Assembly (NCBI GenBank): GCA_019925105.1
Contig: JAHGAU010000010.1
Span: 744,001-808,000, forward strand
Length of the DNA: 64,000 nt
Reading direction: 5' to 3'
Source: Niebla homalea
Taxonomy: Eukaryota > Ascomycota > Lecanoromycetes > Lecanorales > Ramalinaceae
Both the position numbers and the translations under genes were made by a program. This document shows, piece after piece, positions 36,203-48,571 of the stretch (its first letter is position 1; each line of letters begins with the position of its first letter). Below the pieces are notes generated by a model that worked only from the letters and a program-made list of their open reading frames with translations, was not told the origin of the DNA and ran no database searches.

Positions 36203-37313
36203 AAAATACGTAAATATTAATAAAAAAAAACTATAAAATAAATAAGGATAATATATTAATTAAGTATTTACTTTAAAAGGTATTAAAGTAAAAAAAGCGC
36301 TTAAAAAATAAATGTAATTATAATATACTTACGGAGACGTAAATATTTAAGGCGATTAAATCAAAATAAATATAAAAATATTATTTTTATTTATATATAA
36401 TATTTTATAATATTAATTATTATTTAAGTATTTATTTTTTAAGACGTACTATTTATATTACTTTTAATTTCCCGTTATTACCTTAAAGGAAATTAATAAT
36501 TTTTTAAGACGGTTTTAAGACGGTCTTTAAACCGTTTTAAGCTAAAGATTATATTAAAAGAATAACGATCTTAAGACCGTTAAAAGACCGTTTAAAGACT
36601 ATCTAAAGACTATCTTAAAACTATCTTATAATAAAGACGATCTTAATACAAAATTAATATAATTTTTTATTTTAATTTTTTTAAGAAGTAATTATAATAA
36701 AACGTAATATTTTTTAAATTTTTTTTAAGATAGTTTTAAATATAAAACCGTTTTATAACTCTATTATCTTAAAAATTATCTTTAAAATTAAATATACTAC
36801 TTTAAGGTAAATAATAACGGTAAATAAAGAAAATTATATTTTTATAAATTCTTACTTTTTAAGTATATATTCTTAAAATTATTCCTTCTAATTTTTTTAT
36901 ATCTTTTTATTTTTCTGGGCTTAATTCGTTTTTATTAAAGTTTAAAAGTATTAATAACTTAGGATTAATCTGGTACTTAAGAGTATTACCGACTAAGTAT
37001 ATTAGGGCCTTCGGCATTTTTACTTTTATACCTTTATACTTTAATATCTTTAATTATACGTAATATATTTTTTGCCTTTTAATTACTTTAAAGGGGCTTA
37101 TACTTTAATATTATATTAAAGTCAACTTATTTACGCTTTTATAAAGAGTAATAAAACAAAAGAAAGGCTTTTATTAATAATACTTATTAATAGCGGATGG
37201 TAAACCGATAATTAATGATGGTATTAAATAAACGGTAATTACGGTTAAAACGGATGGCGATTAATATCCGGACGGGTTATAAAAAAACGTTAATAATTAA
37301 AACGGAAGGTTAT
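36203..37313. other. AT-rich stretch with inverted minisatellite
   Basis: No gene recognised. Contains the inverted AAGACCGTTT repeat described separately and otherwise RIP-like sequence. Confidence 0.4.
36502..36628. repeat. Inverted ~11-bp AAGACGGTTTT minisatellite
   Basis: AAGACGGTTTTAAGACGGTC at 36508 and ACCGTTTTAAG are followed, after about 20 bp, by GATCTTAAGACCGTTAAAAG, ACCGTTTAAAGACTATC and ACTATCTTAAAACTATCTT. Units occur in both orientations, so the block can fold on itself. The later units decay CCG to CTA. Confidence 0.65.
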
Positions 37314-37318
37314 AATAA

Positions 37319-37529
37319 TGTTACGTGCAAGCAGTACAGATACCAATATAGGCATAGCGCAGGGGCTTAAGGCTATATATGCTTGGCGCGCCAATATAGG
37401 CATAGCGCAGGGGCTTAGGGCTATGTATGCTTGGCGCGCACCCACATAACTAGCAACACCGTCCATAGTTGCAATCCAGGCAGTTACCACTCCACCCTCA
37501 ATACCTGCACTTCGTCTTTTTCCCTGACA
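37319..37529. repeat. Solo LTR, 211 bp TGTTACGTGC family
   Basis: Begins TGTTACGTGCAAGCAGTAC and ends CTTTTTCCCTGACA. Perfect 5 bp duplication AATAA at 37314-37318 and 37530-37534. Normal base composition inside AT-rich flanks. The 66-codon minus-strand open frame across it is not a gene: its repeated ARQAYIALSPCAMPIL is the 48 bp duplication inside the LTR. Confidence 0.9.
37343..37438. repeat. 48 bp direct duplication inside the solo LTR
   Basis: CCAATATAGGCATAGCGCAG...GCTTGGCGCG occurs at 37343-37390 and again at 37391-37438 with two transitions between units. It contains a GGCGCGCC site at the junction. Confidence 0.9.
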
Positions 37530-37534
37530 AATAA

Positions 37535-39049
37535 CTTTAAATAGGTAAATATTAATTCTATTAAATTATATAAAGAATTAATTTAAGGGTTAAGTTTTAA
37601 TAAGACGATTTAAAGGTTATAAGTAAAATAAACCTTAAAAGAATTACTATAAATTTAATTCAAAATAAACTCATAAAAGTTTATAAAATCGTGATTTTTT
37701 TTATTTATTTATTAGAATATTTAGTCAAAATACCTGCCTTTATATTTATTTTATAATATAAAGTACTTAAGACTCAAAAGAAAAACATTTTTTAAGTATT
37801 TTATAATATAAAAAAGCAATATTAACCCTATTATAATATAAAGTTTATTATTTTACTTTATAATATTACCCTTCTAATACGGAAATTATTAAACGGAGAA
37901 GTTAATAAATTTACTTTATAATTAAAATCCTTACCAAAAGCTAATCCTTCTTTTATAATAATAACTTTATAATTAAAATTATTTATTACTCCTTTATTAT
38001 CGATTTTATTAAGGAAAAACTTTTCTTTTTCTTTTATTTACCTTTATCCTTCTTTTATTTTAACTTACTTTTTATTTATATTTTACTTATTAAAATTATG
38101 AATAATGAACCTTAATAAACCTTTTTATTAAAGGCCTTTACGGGTTTTAAATATAACTTATAAAGTAGTTCTTAAGGAAACTTAAATTAATTAATATAAT
38201 TTATTGAAAAAAAAAAAACCTTTTCCCGGTTAAATAAAGAGAATAAAGATTTAATAAATTATTTAATAACCGGGAACCCGGTTTTAAATAATTATAATGG
38301 GGGATATAAAGAATATTTTACCCGTTAATCTTATTATAAATTAAAGGGTATCGATTTAAAAGAATTGATTAAATGTACTTTTTACTTAATAAAAACCTCC
38401 GCTTATTTTACCTTATGGTCCGTAATACTTAAAAAATCCAAAGAATTCTTAAAATAATTAAATTTTTTATATTAAGAACGTAACGTTAATATATAATATT
38501 ATAAGGACGGCGTAAAGAATAAAGTATAAGGTTTTTTAAATAAAATAAAATAATATTGAAAAAGATTTATAATTAAAAATTAATGAAATTACCCGCTTAT
38601 AGTAATAAAGTTTTAAAAGTTCCCCTCCTTTAAAAAATATAAACCGTTTTAAGGCGTTAAAAATCCGTAACCGTAAGTTAAAAAATTAAAACGTAAATTT
38701 TATTATTAAACTGAAAAATCTTTAATAAAATAATTCAACTTTTTCTTTTTATTGATTAATTAATCCTTAACCTTTTTCAAAAAGTTCAAGTTTATTAAAA
38801 TTAAAGATTTAAAACCCTTTATAAAGGAAAACCGTAATTAATATTGTTTCTTTAAATACCGTATTATTATTAAATTTTATATTAATAAGGATTAATACCT
38901 AACTATATAAGCTTAAGTTAATTATATTTTAATATTATTAAGTTTAAAAGTCTTTAAGTAATTCAAAACGGAATATAATAAGGATATTTTATTAACTTTT
39001 TTTAATTTTCAAGGAATTTTAAACTTTTTTAAACTAAATCTTTAAGCGG
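37535..39049. other. AT-rich unclassified remnant
   Basis: RIP-like; no domain recognised. An imperfect inverted repeat CCCGGTTAAATAAAG...TTTAATAACCGGG lies near 38224-38275. Confidence 0.4.
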
Positions 39050-40180
39050 AAAATAACGACGAATAAAGGGACCTTAAAGGTTTAAAATAATATATATATA
39101 TATAGCTTAAGTAATAATAAGGTTCATACTTTAATTACGATAAATATAAATAATATAATAATTAAGAACGAAAGAATATATAAGTAAATAGCTTATATTA
39201 ATAAAACTAACGGCAAATTATATAAATAACGCGATAAAAATGTAGTAAACGGCCGTTAAACTATATAAAAAAATTATGATCAGTAAAAAATACGTAAAGG
39301 GACCTATAAAACGTAATAAAAAAATAATAAGTAAAAAGGGCGTTAAAAAGGTTAGAGTAATAACGGTAACGGGGGGACAAAGTAACGGATATATATAAAA
39401 TAAGTATAAAGTTAACAGTATTAAGAATATATAAAATAAAAATAAAGATAATAAAAACGATAAATTTATAAATAATTAAAGATAAAAAAAAATAATACAT
39501 TAAATATATAAAGAAACCAAAATAAGAAAAGAAAGAAGAAAAGCCTTAATCGGATTATTTACAACGTAATAAACGGCTATTATATTAAAGACTTAATTAA
39601 TATAATAAATAAAACTATAAGGAATAAGGGATTTTTATATAAAAAAAGATAGGAACAAGATTAAAAGAATTAAAGTATTTTAAAAAAAACTTAAAAAGTA
39701 ATAATAAAGGTATAAATAAAAAATAAAAATAAATATTAAAAGGCAAACGTATAAAGTGAAAAAACTAAAATAAAAACTTATAAAATATAAGAAATTTAAA
39801 AATATATAATAATTAAAAAAAATATATAAATTAGTTAGAAAATAACGGTATTAAAGAAAGCGAAAACAGTAAAAATCCATTTATTAATTAAAGAAAAAGG
39901 AATATTATTATAAAAGTAAATCCTTTATAATTTATAAAAATATTTAAAATAATAAAAGAATTATTAATAAAAGATATTTTTTTAAAATATAAATTATAAA
40001 TTATAAAATAAAGATATCTTTTTTAATATAATATCTTTAAAAATAAAAGAAAACGTAAAGAAATTAAAAATATAAATTAATAATAATAAATTTAAATTAT
40101 TAAAGATATTAAGATAAATAATTATTATTATAATAAATAAAATATATTTAATATATTTTTTAAAAAAAGGGAGAGTATAA
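39050..40180 (+). mobile_element. LINE copy D, diverged 5' fragment
   Basis: Opens AAATAACGACGAATAAAGGG, the decayed family 5' end, and stays roughly colinear with the first ~1.1 kb of copies A-C (5' leader and start of ORF1). It is more diverged than they are from each other, with many A insertions. It stops near 40180 where an unrelated dispersed repeat starts; no endonuclease or RT follows. The 79-codon minus-strand open frame at 39500-39261 is antisense shadow. Confidence 0.65.
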
Positions 40181-40189
40181 AATACATAA

Positions 40190-40420
40190 AACTTACGGAT
40201 AAATATATAAAGGAATAAAAATATTAAAAGGGTTAATTAATGGTAAAATTAATTTATATATACTTTAAAAAGGAAGGGTATAACGGATTATTATAATAAG
40301 TAACCGATATTTTATTAACTTATATAAGGGCTACGGTTTATCTTTAATTATACTTTATTATTATTTACTATATTCTTACTTTTAACTTTTTTATGCCTTT
40401 TTAGTTTTTTTAACGGTTTT
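40190..40420 (+). repeat. Dispersed repeat, possible LTR end (copy 1)
   Basis: Matches the reverse complement of 52390-52620: shared blocks ATAAATATATAAAGGAATAA, TATAACGGATTATTATA and AACTTATATAAGGGCTACGG. The last looks like a TATA box region. This copy is RIP-mutated; the other keeps normal sequence past the TATA box. Confidence 0.6.
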
Positions 40421-41770
40421 AAGAAGGCTTTTATTTACTTATATGTATTAAGGAATCCGGTTTAATTATATAATTTAATTAAGAATAATTTATTATACTT
40501 TTTCTTTAATTAACAATAATAAAAATTACGGAAATATTATAAAAAATAACCTATATTATTATTATTTTATATATATATAATAAAAGTAATAAATTGTAGA
40601 TTTATATATATTTATAAAAAAATTTAATTATTACTTATTTATCAGATAAATATTAAAATTAAGAAAAATAAGGATATTTCTATAACTTTTTTCTAGGTAC
40701 CCTTATTTAAATATTCTTATTATTACCCTTAATTAATACGGGGATCCTGTTTATAAATATTAATAAAGTATTATTAATATTTATTAAGAACTAAAAAGTT
40801 AAAAAAACAATAACTTTTTTTAAAGCGCCTTAATTATAAAAGGATAATATTACCCTTTATATTAATATTAAGCTTAAACTTTAATTAAAAAATAATTATA
40901 TATGATACCGAATATTTTAAATTATCTTTAAGGAATTTATAATATATATCTATATAAGCTGCTTTTTTAAAATAAAAGAAATTAAAACAATTAAAAAATA
41001 TAGAAAAAAATTTAATTATTTGAAATAAGATAAAATTATTATATAATAATTAACGATTATAATAATTAAAACATAAAACTTATATAATTAATTTAAATAA
41101 TTAAACCGAATTAAATTATAAGCCTTATTAAACTATTTTAAATAATTAAACCGTAAATCTTATAAAATAATTCTAAGTAATTAATTTATATATTATAAGT
41201 AAAACTTTTTAATTTAATCTAGAATATTATATATATTTTTTAAAAACGTAAAATTAATATTGAAGATTTTTTATATTAAGTAAATAATTTTTTAATACCC
41301 GTTAAATAATTCCGGGTACTTTAATATTAATAAATATATAAGATTCCTTGATAATTATCGGAATAATTAAATTAAATTATATATTTTAATAATAAAGGTA
41401 ATAAAAATAAATTTCTTAATAAGACTTAAATAATTATATATATTTCTTTAAGAAAGATTTTTATTAAAACGTAAATTATTAAGTTAAAAGTTATTTAAAT
41501 AGTAATTAAATTTTAAACTATATATAGAGATTTAAACCGGGTTTAAAAATTCTTAAGAAATATCCGTAAGCTATATAATACGTTAATAAGATATAATAAA
41601 CCCTTTATTTTGAACTATAAATTAAATAATCAAAAATTAAAAAATTAAAAAATAAATTAGGAAAACGGATAATAAAAAGAAATAAATAATAAAATTAATT
41701 AAAAGAATTAATAAATAAATATATTTATAATAATAATTATATCGTATATATTTCAATAATATTAATAATT
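40421..41770. other. AT-rich unclassified remnant
   Basis: RIP-like; a loosely repeated TAATTAAACCG-type phrase recurs near 41040-41160. No domain recognised. Confidence 0.4.
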
Positions 41771-42019
41771 ATTTAAAGCGGTTAGAATGGCGACGAACAA
41801 AGGGACCCCAGAGGTCCAAAACGATACGTATATATATAGCTTTAATAATAGTAAGGGAAGTATATTAAGTGCGATAAGTAGAAGTAACGTGGTGGTTAAG
41901 AATAAGGTGGTAAATAAATAAGTAATTTATATTAATAGAAACGGCGATAACGTATACGGGTAATATAATAATAATAAGCCGGATAACGCTTAAAATAAAT
42001 AAAAAAATTAAGGTTAATA

Positions 42020-43640
42020 AAATATACGTATTAAAGCGCGTAAAACGCGTAATAATAATACGGAAATAATATATAAATAAAGGGGTAAAAAAACCGGTAC
42101 GGCATTAATAATGAAAAATATAAGCGGGGGGAAAAGGCGGGAAGACCGCGGTAAAAATACTATTAAGGGTATATAAAGGGGAAATAAAGTTAATAAAGAG
42201 AATAAAACCTTAAAGGATTAAAAGTATAAAACGGAGATAATACGTTGCTTAATAAATAAAAATAAAAGGGTAATAAGGGAAACAGTAAAGGCTTTAAAAG
42301 GATTCCTTATAATAAAATAGAAGGATATTACGTTAAAGACTTAACCGATATTATAAATTAAATTAAAAAATATAAGGGACTTTTATATAAAAATAAGAAT
42401 AAAATTAAAGAAAACGGAGTATTTATGGGACTCTTAAGGGGCGGGAGTAAAGGCGTTAATAAAAAGTAAAAATAGCGGCTTAAGGTTAAGGATATAAAGT
42501 AAAAATATAAAGGTAATAACTTTTTAAGTGAAAAAAAGCTAGGTAATAAGGATAATAAAGGGGGTATTTACGGTAAAGAATAAGGGGATAACGGAGGAAA
42601 AAACAGCCGTATTAAGGAAAATAAAAATAATAATAATCTGCCTATTTAATAATAAGGAAAGAAACGCGGTTACGGAAATAAAACTATTATAATTAATAAA
42701 GGCTTTTAAAATAATAATAGAATTATTAATAAAATAAATTATTGTAATACGTAAGTTATAAAATAAGAATATTCTCCTTAATATAACGTTATTAAAGGCG
42801 AAAGAAAACTTAAAAAAATTTAAAACTTAAATTAATAAAAAGAAATATAAATCGGTTACGGTTTTAAGGTAATTATTTACCGTCGTAATAAATAGAATAT
42901 ATTTATTACGTTTTATAAAAACCGAAAAAAAGGTTATATTAAGGAATATAAAAAAAAAGAATATAATTCTTTATTTAAGGCTTAAAATTATTAATTATAA
43001 GCTTTTTCCGGTAATAAGGAGATTTAATTCCTTAAAATACATAAAAAAGTATTCTATTATTATATTAAGCGTAACGTTAATAAAAATATATATTAATATC
43101 TTAAATAAAGGGATTATTAAAAGGGGATTACTTAAGATAATTCGGTTATAAAATAAAGCGGCGGATATTTATTAATATTTTAAATATTAAGGTTATAAAT
43201 ATATTATTATAAAATATTTTAATATTATAAAATATATAATTTATATTAAAAATTATAATACCTATAAGTATATAAAATTAATAATTAAAGGATTTATAAA
43301 GAACGTACTTAAATACATTATATAGAATAAGGAAAGATACTTAATATAGGATTCTAAATATATAATAAGAATTAAGGAGATTAAACGTAAGGAAACCTGG
43401 ATAGCTATAAAAATCCAATGGTATAATATGTACGGAATTAATTTAACGGGTTAATTAAAGATAACCTTAAAACGTAAATTTAATTAATTAAATAATAAAA
43501 GGTAAATAACGGTAACGGATAAAATAAAGAAAAGGAAATTCCTTATAATCCCGACTTTAAGGGCCGGCCGTTTTACGTTTTTAATAATAGCCGGGAAAAT
43601 ATTAAATTAAAAAACGTTTAACTTTAATAAGAAATCTATA
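42020..43640 (+). pseudogene. LINE copy C ORF1 remnant
   Basis: Aligned to ORF1 of copies A and B. The decayed zinc-knuckle segment lies near 43170-43270. No usable start or open frame survives. Confidence 0.65.
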
Positions 43641-43659
43641 ACTTAAATAAATATAAATA

Positions 43660-46600
43660 AAAGAGCCTTTATAAAGGTTAATATATAATATATTAATATT
43701 TTTAAGAATAATATAATATAACGTTTATAATAAAGGAATTAAAATAATAATATTAATACTTAAGTTTAAAAAAGTCAAGGATATTAATATTATAATAATA
43801 TAAGAATTATTATATAATTTATATATATATTTATTTATTAACCCGGGGAAAGGGTTCTATTTAGCCTTTAAGGGGGATAAGATAACCAGAATATATTTCT
43901 TTATAAATAAATAGCTTAATATAAATAATTAAAATATTATTTATTATAATAAAAACCTTTATATATTCCGTATTATAAGGGAAAAGGACTTAAAAGGCGA
44001 CCTTAATATTTATAATATATATAACCTACCGCCGGTTAATAAAAAAAGATTATTTACGATATTATTACTTAAAAAGGTTTTAATTATTTTAAATAAATAT
44101 ATATTATTTACAGACTTTAATTTATATTACTATATATAAAACGAAGAAAAACATATAATAAATTATATTAAATTAAATAATTTATTAATAATTATTATTT
44201 AAGTTAATTTTTTATTATTAATATTATAAGGAACTATTACGTAAAAGAGTTATAAGTTTAAAACGATAATTAATTTAATTTTTAATATAAAAGGGGTTAT
44301 TAACGCGGTTATAACGTATAAGCCACGAAAGGACTTAAAATATAACTCGGACTATATACCGATATAAATAACTTTAGATTAAACCGTTAATATAACCCTA
44401 TTACCACCGGTAAGGAAAACGTGGAAAACGGTTAAAATAATAAAGGTTTATATAAAAATAAAAAAGACGGTAATATAATTTACGGACCTCCTTTAATTAA
44501 ATAATAAAGACCGGATCGATTTCTTTATAAAGTAAATAATAAAAATATTAAACGAAATAATTAATAAGATAATCCTAATAATAAAGCTTTTTTAAAAAGC
44601 TAAAATTTATTAAAATAAAGGGTATATAACCGTAATTATAAAAGTGAAAAGGTTAATAAAATAGGCTTTTAAGTATAAAAATCAGGAAATACTTAATTAA
44701 TTAAAGACTACTTAAAAAGAAAAAGAGAAAATTATTAAGAAAGTTAAGTAAATATACTTTTAATTTATGGTATATAACTTAATAATCTTATTTTATAATA
44801 TCTAAAAGCTAATAAAGTATAATAAGGAATAAAATGGGAAATTCAAGTTTATCCTTAAATTCCTGCTTTTTAAAAGACCCAATAATATATTAATTAATAT
44901 TTTTAACGGTAAAATCGAGGCCCTTAAAAAAGTATTTTTCCCCTTTTATTAAAAATTCACTTAAACGATATTGACGGCGTTATATACTTTGATCCTATAT
45001 TAATAAATAAGGTAATAATATAAGATATAATAATTAAAGCGATTAATAAATTAAAGAAGGATAAAACCCCGGGATTAAATAAGATCCTTAATAAATTCCT
45101 ATTAATAATAATATTACTATTTAAAAAGGTTTTTACTTACCTTTTTTAAGTATATTTTAACGTTAATTATTATTTACGTAAATTTAAGGAAATAAAAACG
45201 ATTATTTTGAAGAAGTTTATTAAGCCGGATTATTTTAAAATAAAGTCTTATAAACCTATTATATTCCTTTATACGTTAAGGAAAACCTTAAAGATAATAA
45301 TAATAAAGATCCTTAATAACTATATAAAGAATTATAGACTTCTCCCCGATTAATAAATAAAAATAAGGAGAAATTAATTAATAAAAATAGCCCTTAAAGG
45401 ACTAATTAATAACGTATATACGGTATAAGGTTATAAGGAAAAGTATATTATAAATCTTTTTTTTCTCGATATTATAAGTATTTTTAATAAGGTAAATTAT
45501 TAAAGGTTATTATATAACTTAAAGAAAAAAAGTATATTATCCTTCTTAATTAAGTAAATAAAAAGTTTTTTAAGTAACTGAATTACGTTAATTAACCTAG
45601 GATAAAAGATAAGCCCGATAAAGCCCGCTATAATAGGGATTCCTTAAGGATTACTTATTTTTTTTATATTATTTTTATTCTTTAATAGTTTATTAATTAA
45701 AAAGCTCGTTAAGTTAAAATAAAAAATGTAAATTGGAAATTTTATTAATAACGTTTATCTCTTAACTTATAATACCTTTATATATATAAACTATTTAGAA
45801 TTAAAATAGGCTTATAAAGTTTATTTTTAATAAATAAAAACTTACGGGGCTTAATTTATATTATATAAATATAAGTTTATTGATATAATTAAAAGCCCGA
45901 AGTTATACGATATAATAATTATAATAGACTTAAGTAGAATTACGGTAAAGCCAGATATTAATATTAAAGTCTTTAACCTTTAAGTAAATAAAAAGCTTAA
46001 TTAAAAAGATTATATAAGAAAAATCTAAAAAAAGATAATATTATAGGAAAAAGGCCTTATTTATCTTATTATATTAATATAAGGAATTATATTATAAAAG
46101 GCCTAAACCGTTTATTAAATTATAATAAAGTTAACTATAATATATACTATAATTATTTAATATATATTTAAGGGTACTTTAAGATATAGGAAGGAGCTTA
46201 TTTAAATATTATAGAAAGTCTAAAATTAATATTTAAGAATAATTAATATTACTTATAAAATAACCTTTATCCCGGTATTAAAGTTTAAAATCTTTATACC
46301 GTTAATTAAAATTTTATTAAATTAAATAATTACTTAAATAAGGTTAAAGAAATATATATATTTAATTACGATAATAAGAAATAAACGGATCCGTTAAAAT
46401 TTTAATAAGCTTTAAGTTAAAAAGAATAAATTAAAGATACTTATCCTTTTTCCTATTAAGATAAAGTAGGAATAAATTAAAAAAGAAATTAATTTTACCG
46501 GTATCCCGGAAATTAATTTAAACGTATATAAACTTTTATTAAACGTAAAAAAAATTAAAATTAAAAATATTTAAAGAATAAAAACTATAATCATTACTTT

Positions 46601-47510
46601 ATAAATTATATTAAAGTAAATTAAATATTAATAAAAATATAAGGATTTTATACTTTAAAATCGTCGTTATTTAATTTTTAACGATAAAAAGATTATTAAT
46701 AAGTATCTTTATTATTATAATATTATAAAAAAGGATAATAACGTATTAATAATTTAACTCCGGACGGATAAAAATAATTTAACTTATTTCCTATTTATTA
46801 TATATATTGAAAATCGGATAAATACCGGATATAAGTATAAATAAAGAAAGTAAAACATTATATACGTCCTTATTTTTTATTTTTTATTTATAGAAATTAA
46901 ATTAAAACTTATTATAAAAGTTAGTACTTATAATTACCGTTAAATATTATTTATAAAGCGAAGTATTTAAATAATTATTAAGTTTATAATATTTATTAAA
47001 TTATTATTATATTTTAATTTTATTATAAAGATAAATAAAGTTACCGAAGATCTTACGGAGAAAACCTATTATTAATTAAAAAAAAAAAAGAAACAGAAAC
47101 CGATTATATTAATTATATAAACCGGAAAGTATTTTTATAATTATAAAGATATAATAATAAATATTTATTAAAAATCCTTAAAAAAATTAATAATAATAAT
47201 AATATAAGAAAAATATATATTAAACGTATAAATATTAATAAAAATATTCAGAAATATTACGTAAAATTAAGTTAATATAGATATATAAAGGAGCAAAAAA
47301 GTAATAAGTTTAAAAATAGCCTTTATAAGGATACGGTCGTAATATTATGGATTTTCTTGGGGGAGTTAAAATATAAGAAGTATATAAATAAATTATTATT
47401 CTTTAAACGACCGTTAATATCCTTTACCTTAAGGGATAAAGGGTAGAGGCTTAATAGACGCCGGTTTTTACTTTAACGTTATAAGTATTAAGTTTTTACG
47501 GTTATTAATA
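43660..47510 (+). pseudogene. LINE copy C ORF2 remnant
   Basis: Endonuclease block near 43985-44035 and reverse transcriptase block G-D/G-x-L-x-I near 45637-45690. At the catalytic site both Asp codons are lost: ATTAATAACGTTTATCTC near 45742 reads INNVYL where A and B keep IDNVY. Stops are dense throughout. Confidence 0.75.
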
Positions 47511-47600
47511 AGGTTAAAAGGCCGCGTATTAAGGAACGCCGGAATTAGTTTAGCTAGATCCGTAATATAAATCAATCAATCAATCAATTTAAAGCGGTTA

Positions 47601-48391
47601 TGAATATAAAACTTATTTTACTTAATATAATTTTCTTTAAAATTCTTTTATATAAAAAATGAAAAAAATGAAAATAAATATTTAAAACTTACTTTAATTT
47701 AAAAGGAAATATAAACTTATAGTAAAATATAACTTATATCTATATATAATAACTTAAGAGACCAGAAAGAACCTTATTAACGTTATATAATTATATATTA
47801 ACTTAACCTTTTCCTTTAAAAAAAAAATTTAAAAATAAAATATAGTTACCTAAAATAACCGTAAACTTTTTTCTTTAAAATATTTTTATTAATACTAATA
47901 ATATCTTAATAATAATATATTTTATTTTATATATATCTTAATACCCTTAAAGTAGAAAAGTTAAAGTTAAATATTATTATATAAATTAAAAGATTAATTA
48001 CGCTATTATTATTCTTTTTATTATTATTTTATTTTCTTTATTAAAAAAAGTATTTATTTTTTTACTTTATATAAAATAAAAAAAAAGATTAGGATAAATT
48101 TATAAAAATTACGGAACTATCCTATATTTATTACTAATTATAAGTATTATCGAGGATTAATTAATAATAAACTTTATTAACCTCTTTTTAAGGAATAACG
48201 TAATATTATTAAGAATCCCTTAATCCCTTAAATATAAAAAAGAATTAATTAATATATATAAAATAAAAAAATTATTTAAATAATTCTAGGTATTTGATTA
48301 ATAATAATAATAAAGTTAAGTATAGAAAAAGATTTTATAACATTATTAATAATTCTAATTTTTACCTTAAATTAATTAAAAACTTTAGAAT
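47601..48391. other. AT-rich stretch, no recognisable feature
   Basis: RIP-like; no shared repeat or domain seen. Confidence 0.4.
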
Positions 48392-48396
48392 AAAAG

Positions 48397-48571
48397 TGTC
48401 ACGGTGTAAGGACTGCGATGCTGATAGCCAAGAGCCTAGTCAGTGCGCTAGGCCCAATCGAGCCTAACGTATGCCCTCCGTACACTTATATATGTATATA
48501 CTGTACTATAGATTTCTTTTTATAGTTAAAATTCAGTTATATTTACCTTCACCCTTATTAAGTCCTTAATA
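48397..48571 (+). repeat. TGTCACGG-family LTR, probable 5' LTR of the following Gypsy
   Basis: 175 bp, colinear with 25240-25414. The first ~85 bp keep normal composition and the right end is RIP-mutated (CCTTAATA for CCCTGACA). Flanking pentamers AAAAG and TAATT do not match, as expected if its 3' partner was lost. The RIP damage toward the interior is the same polarity as in the Gypsy at 11117-18549. Its role as 5' LTR is inference. Confidence 0.7.

Larger units (their letters stand above)
41785..47586 (+). mobile_element. Tad1-like LINE, copy C (full length)
   Basis: The cleanest copy: 5802 bp from GAATGGCGACGAACAAAGGG to an (AATC)n tail. A perfect 14 bp duplication ATTTAAAGCGGTTA lies at 41771-41784 and 47587-47600. 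The extreme 5' end (41785-41830) has near-normal composition, whereas the body is RIP-mutated. It is colinear with B, so B and C together define the family's full length of about 5.8 kb. Confidence 0.93.

Noticed and set aside
37290..37490. 66-codon minus-strand open frame with a repeated 16-residue block
   Set aside because: Lies inside a solo LTR with a TSD; the repeat is the 48 bp DNA duplication.
39261..39500. 79-codon minus-strand open frame, hydrophobic
   Set aside because: Antisense of the diverged LINE D fragment.
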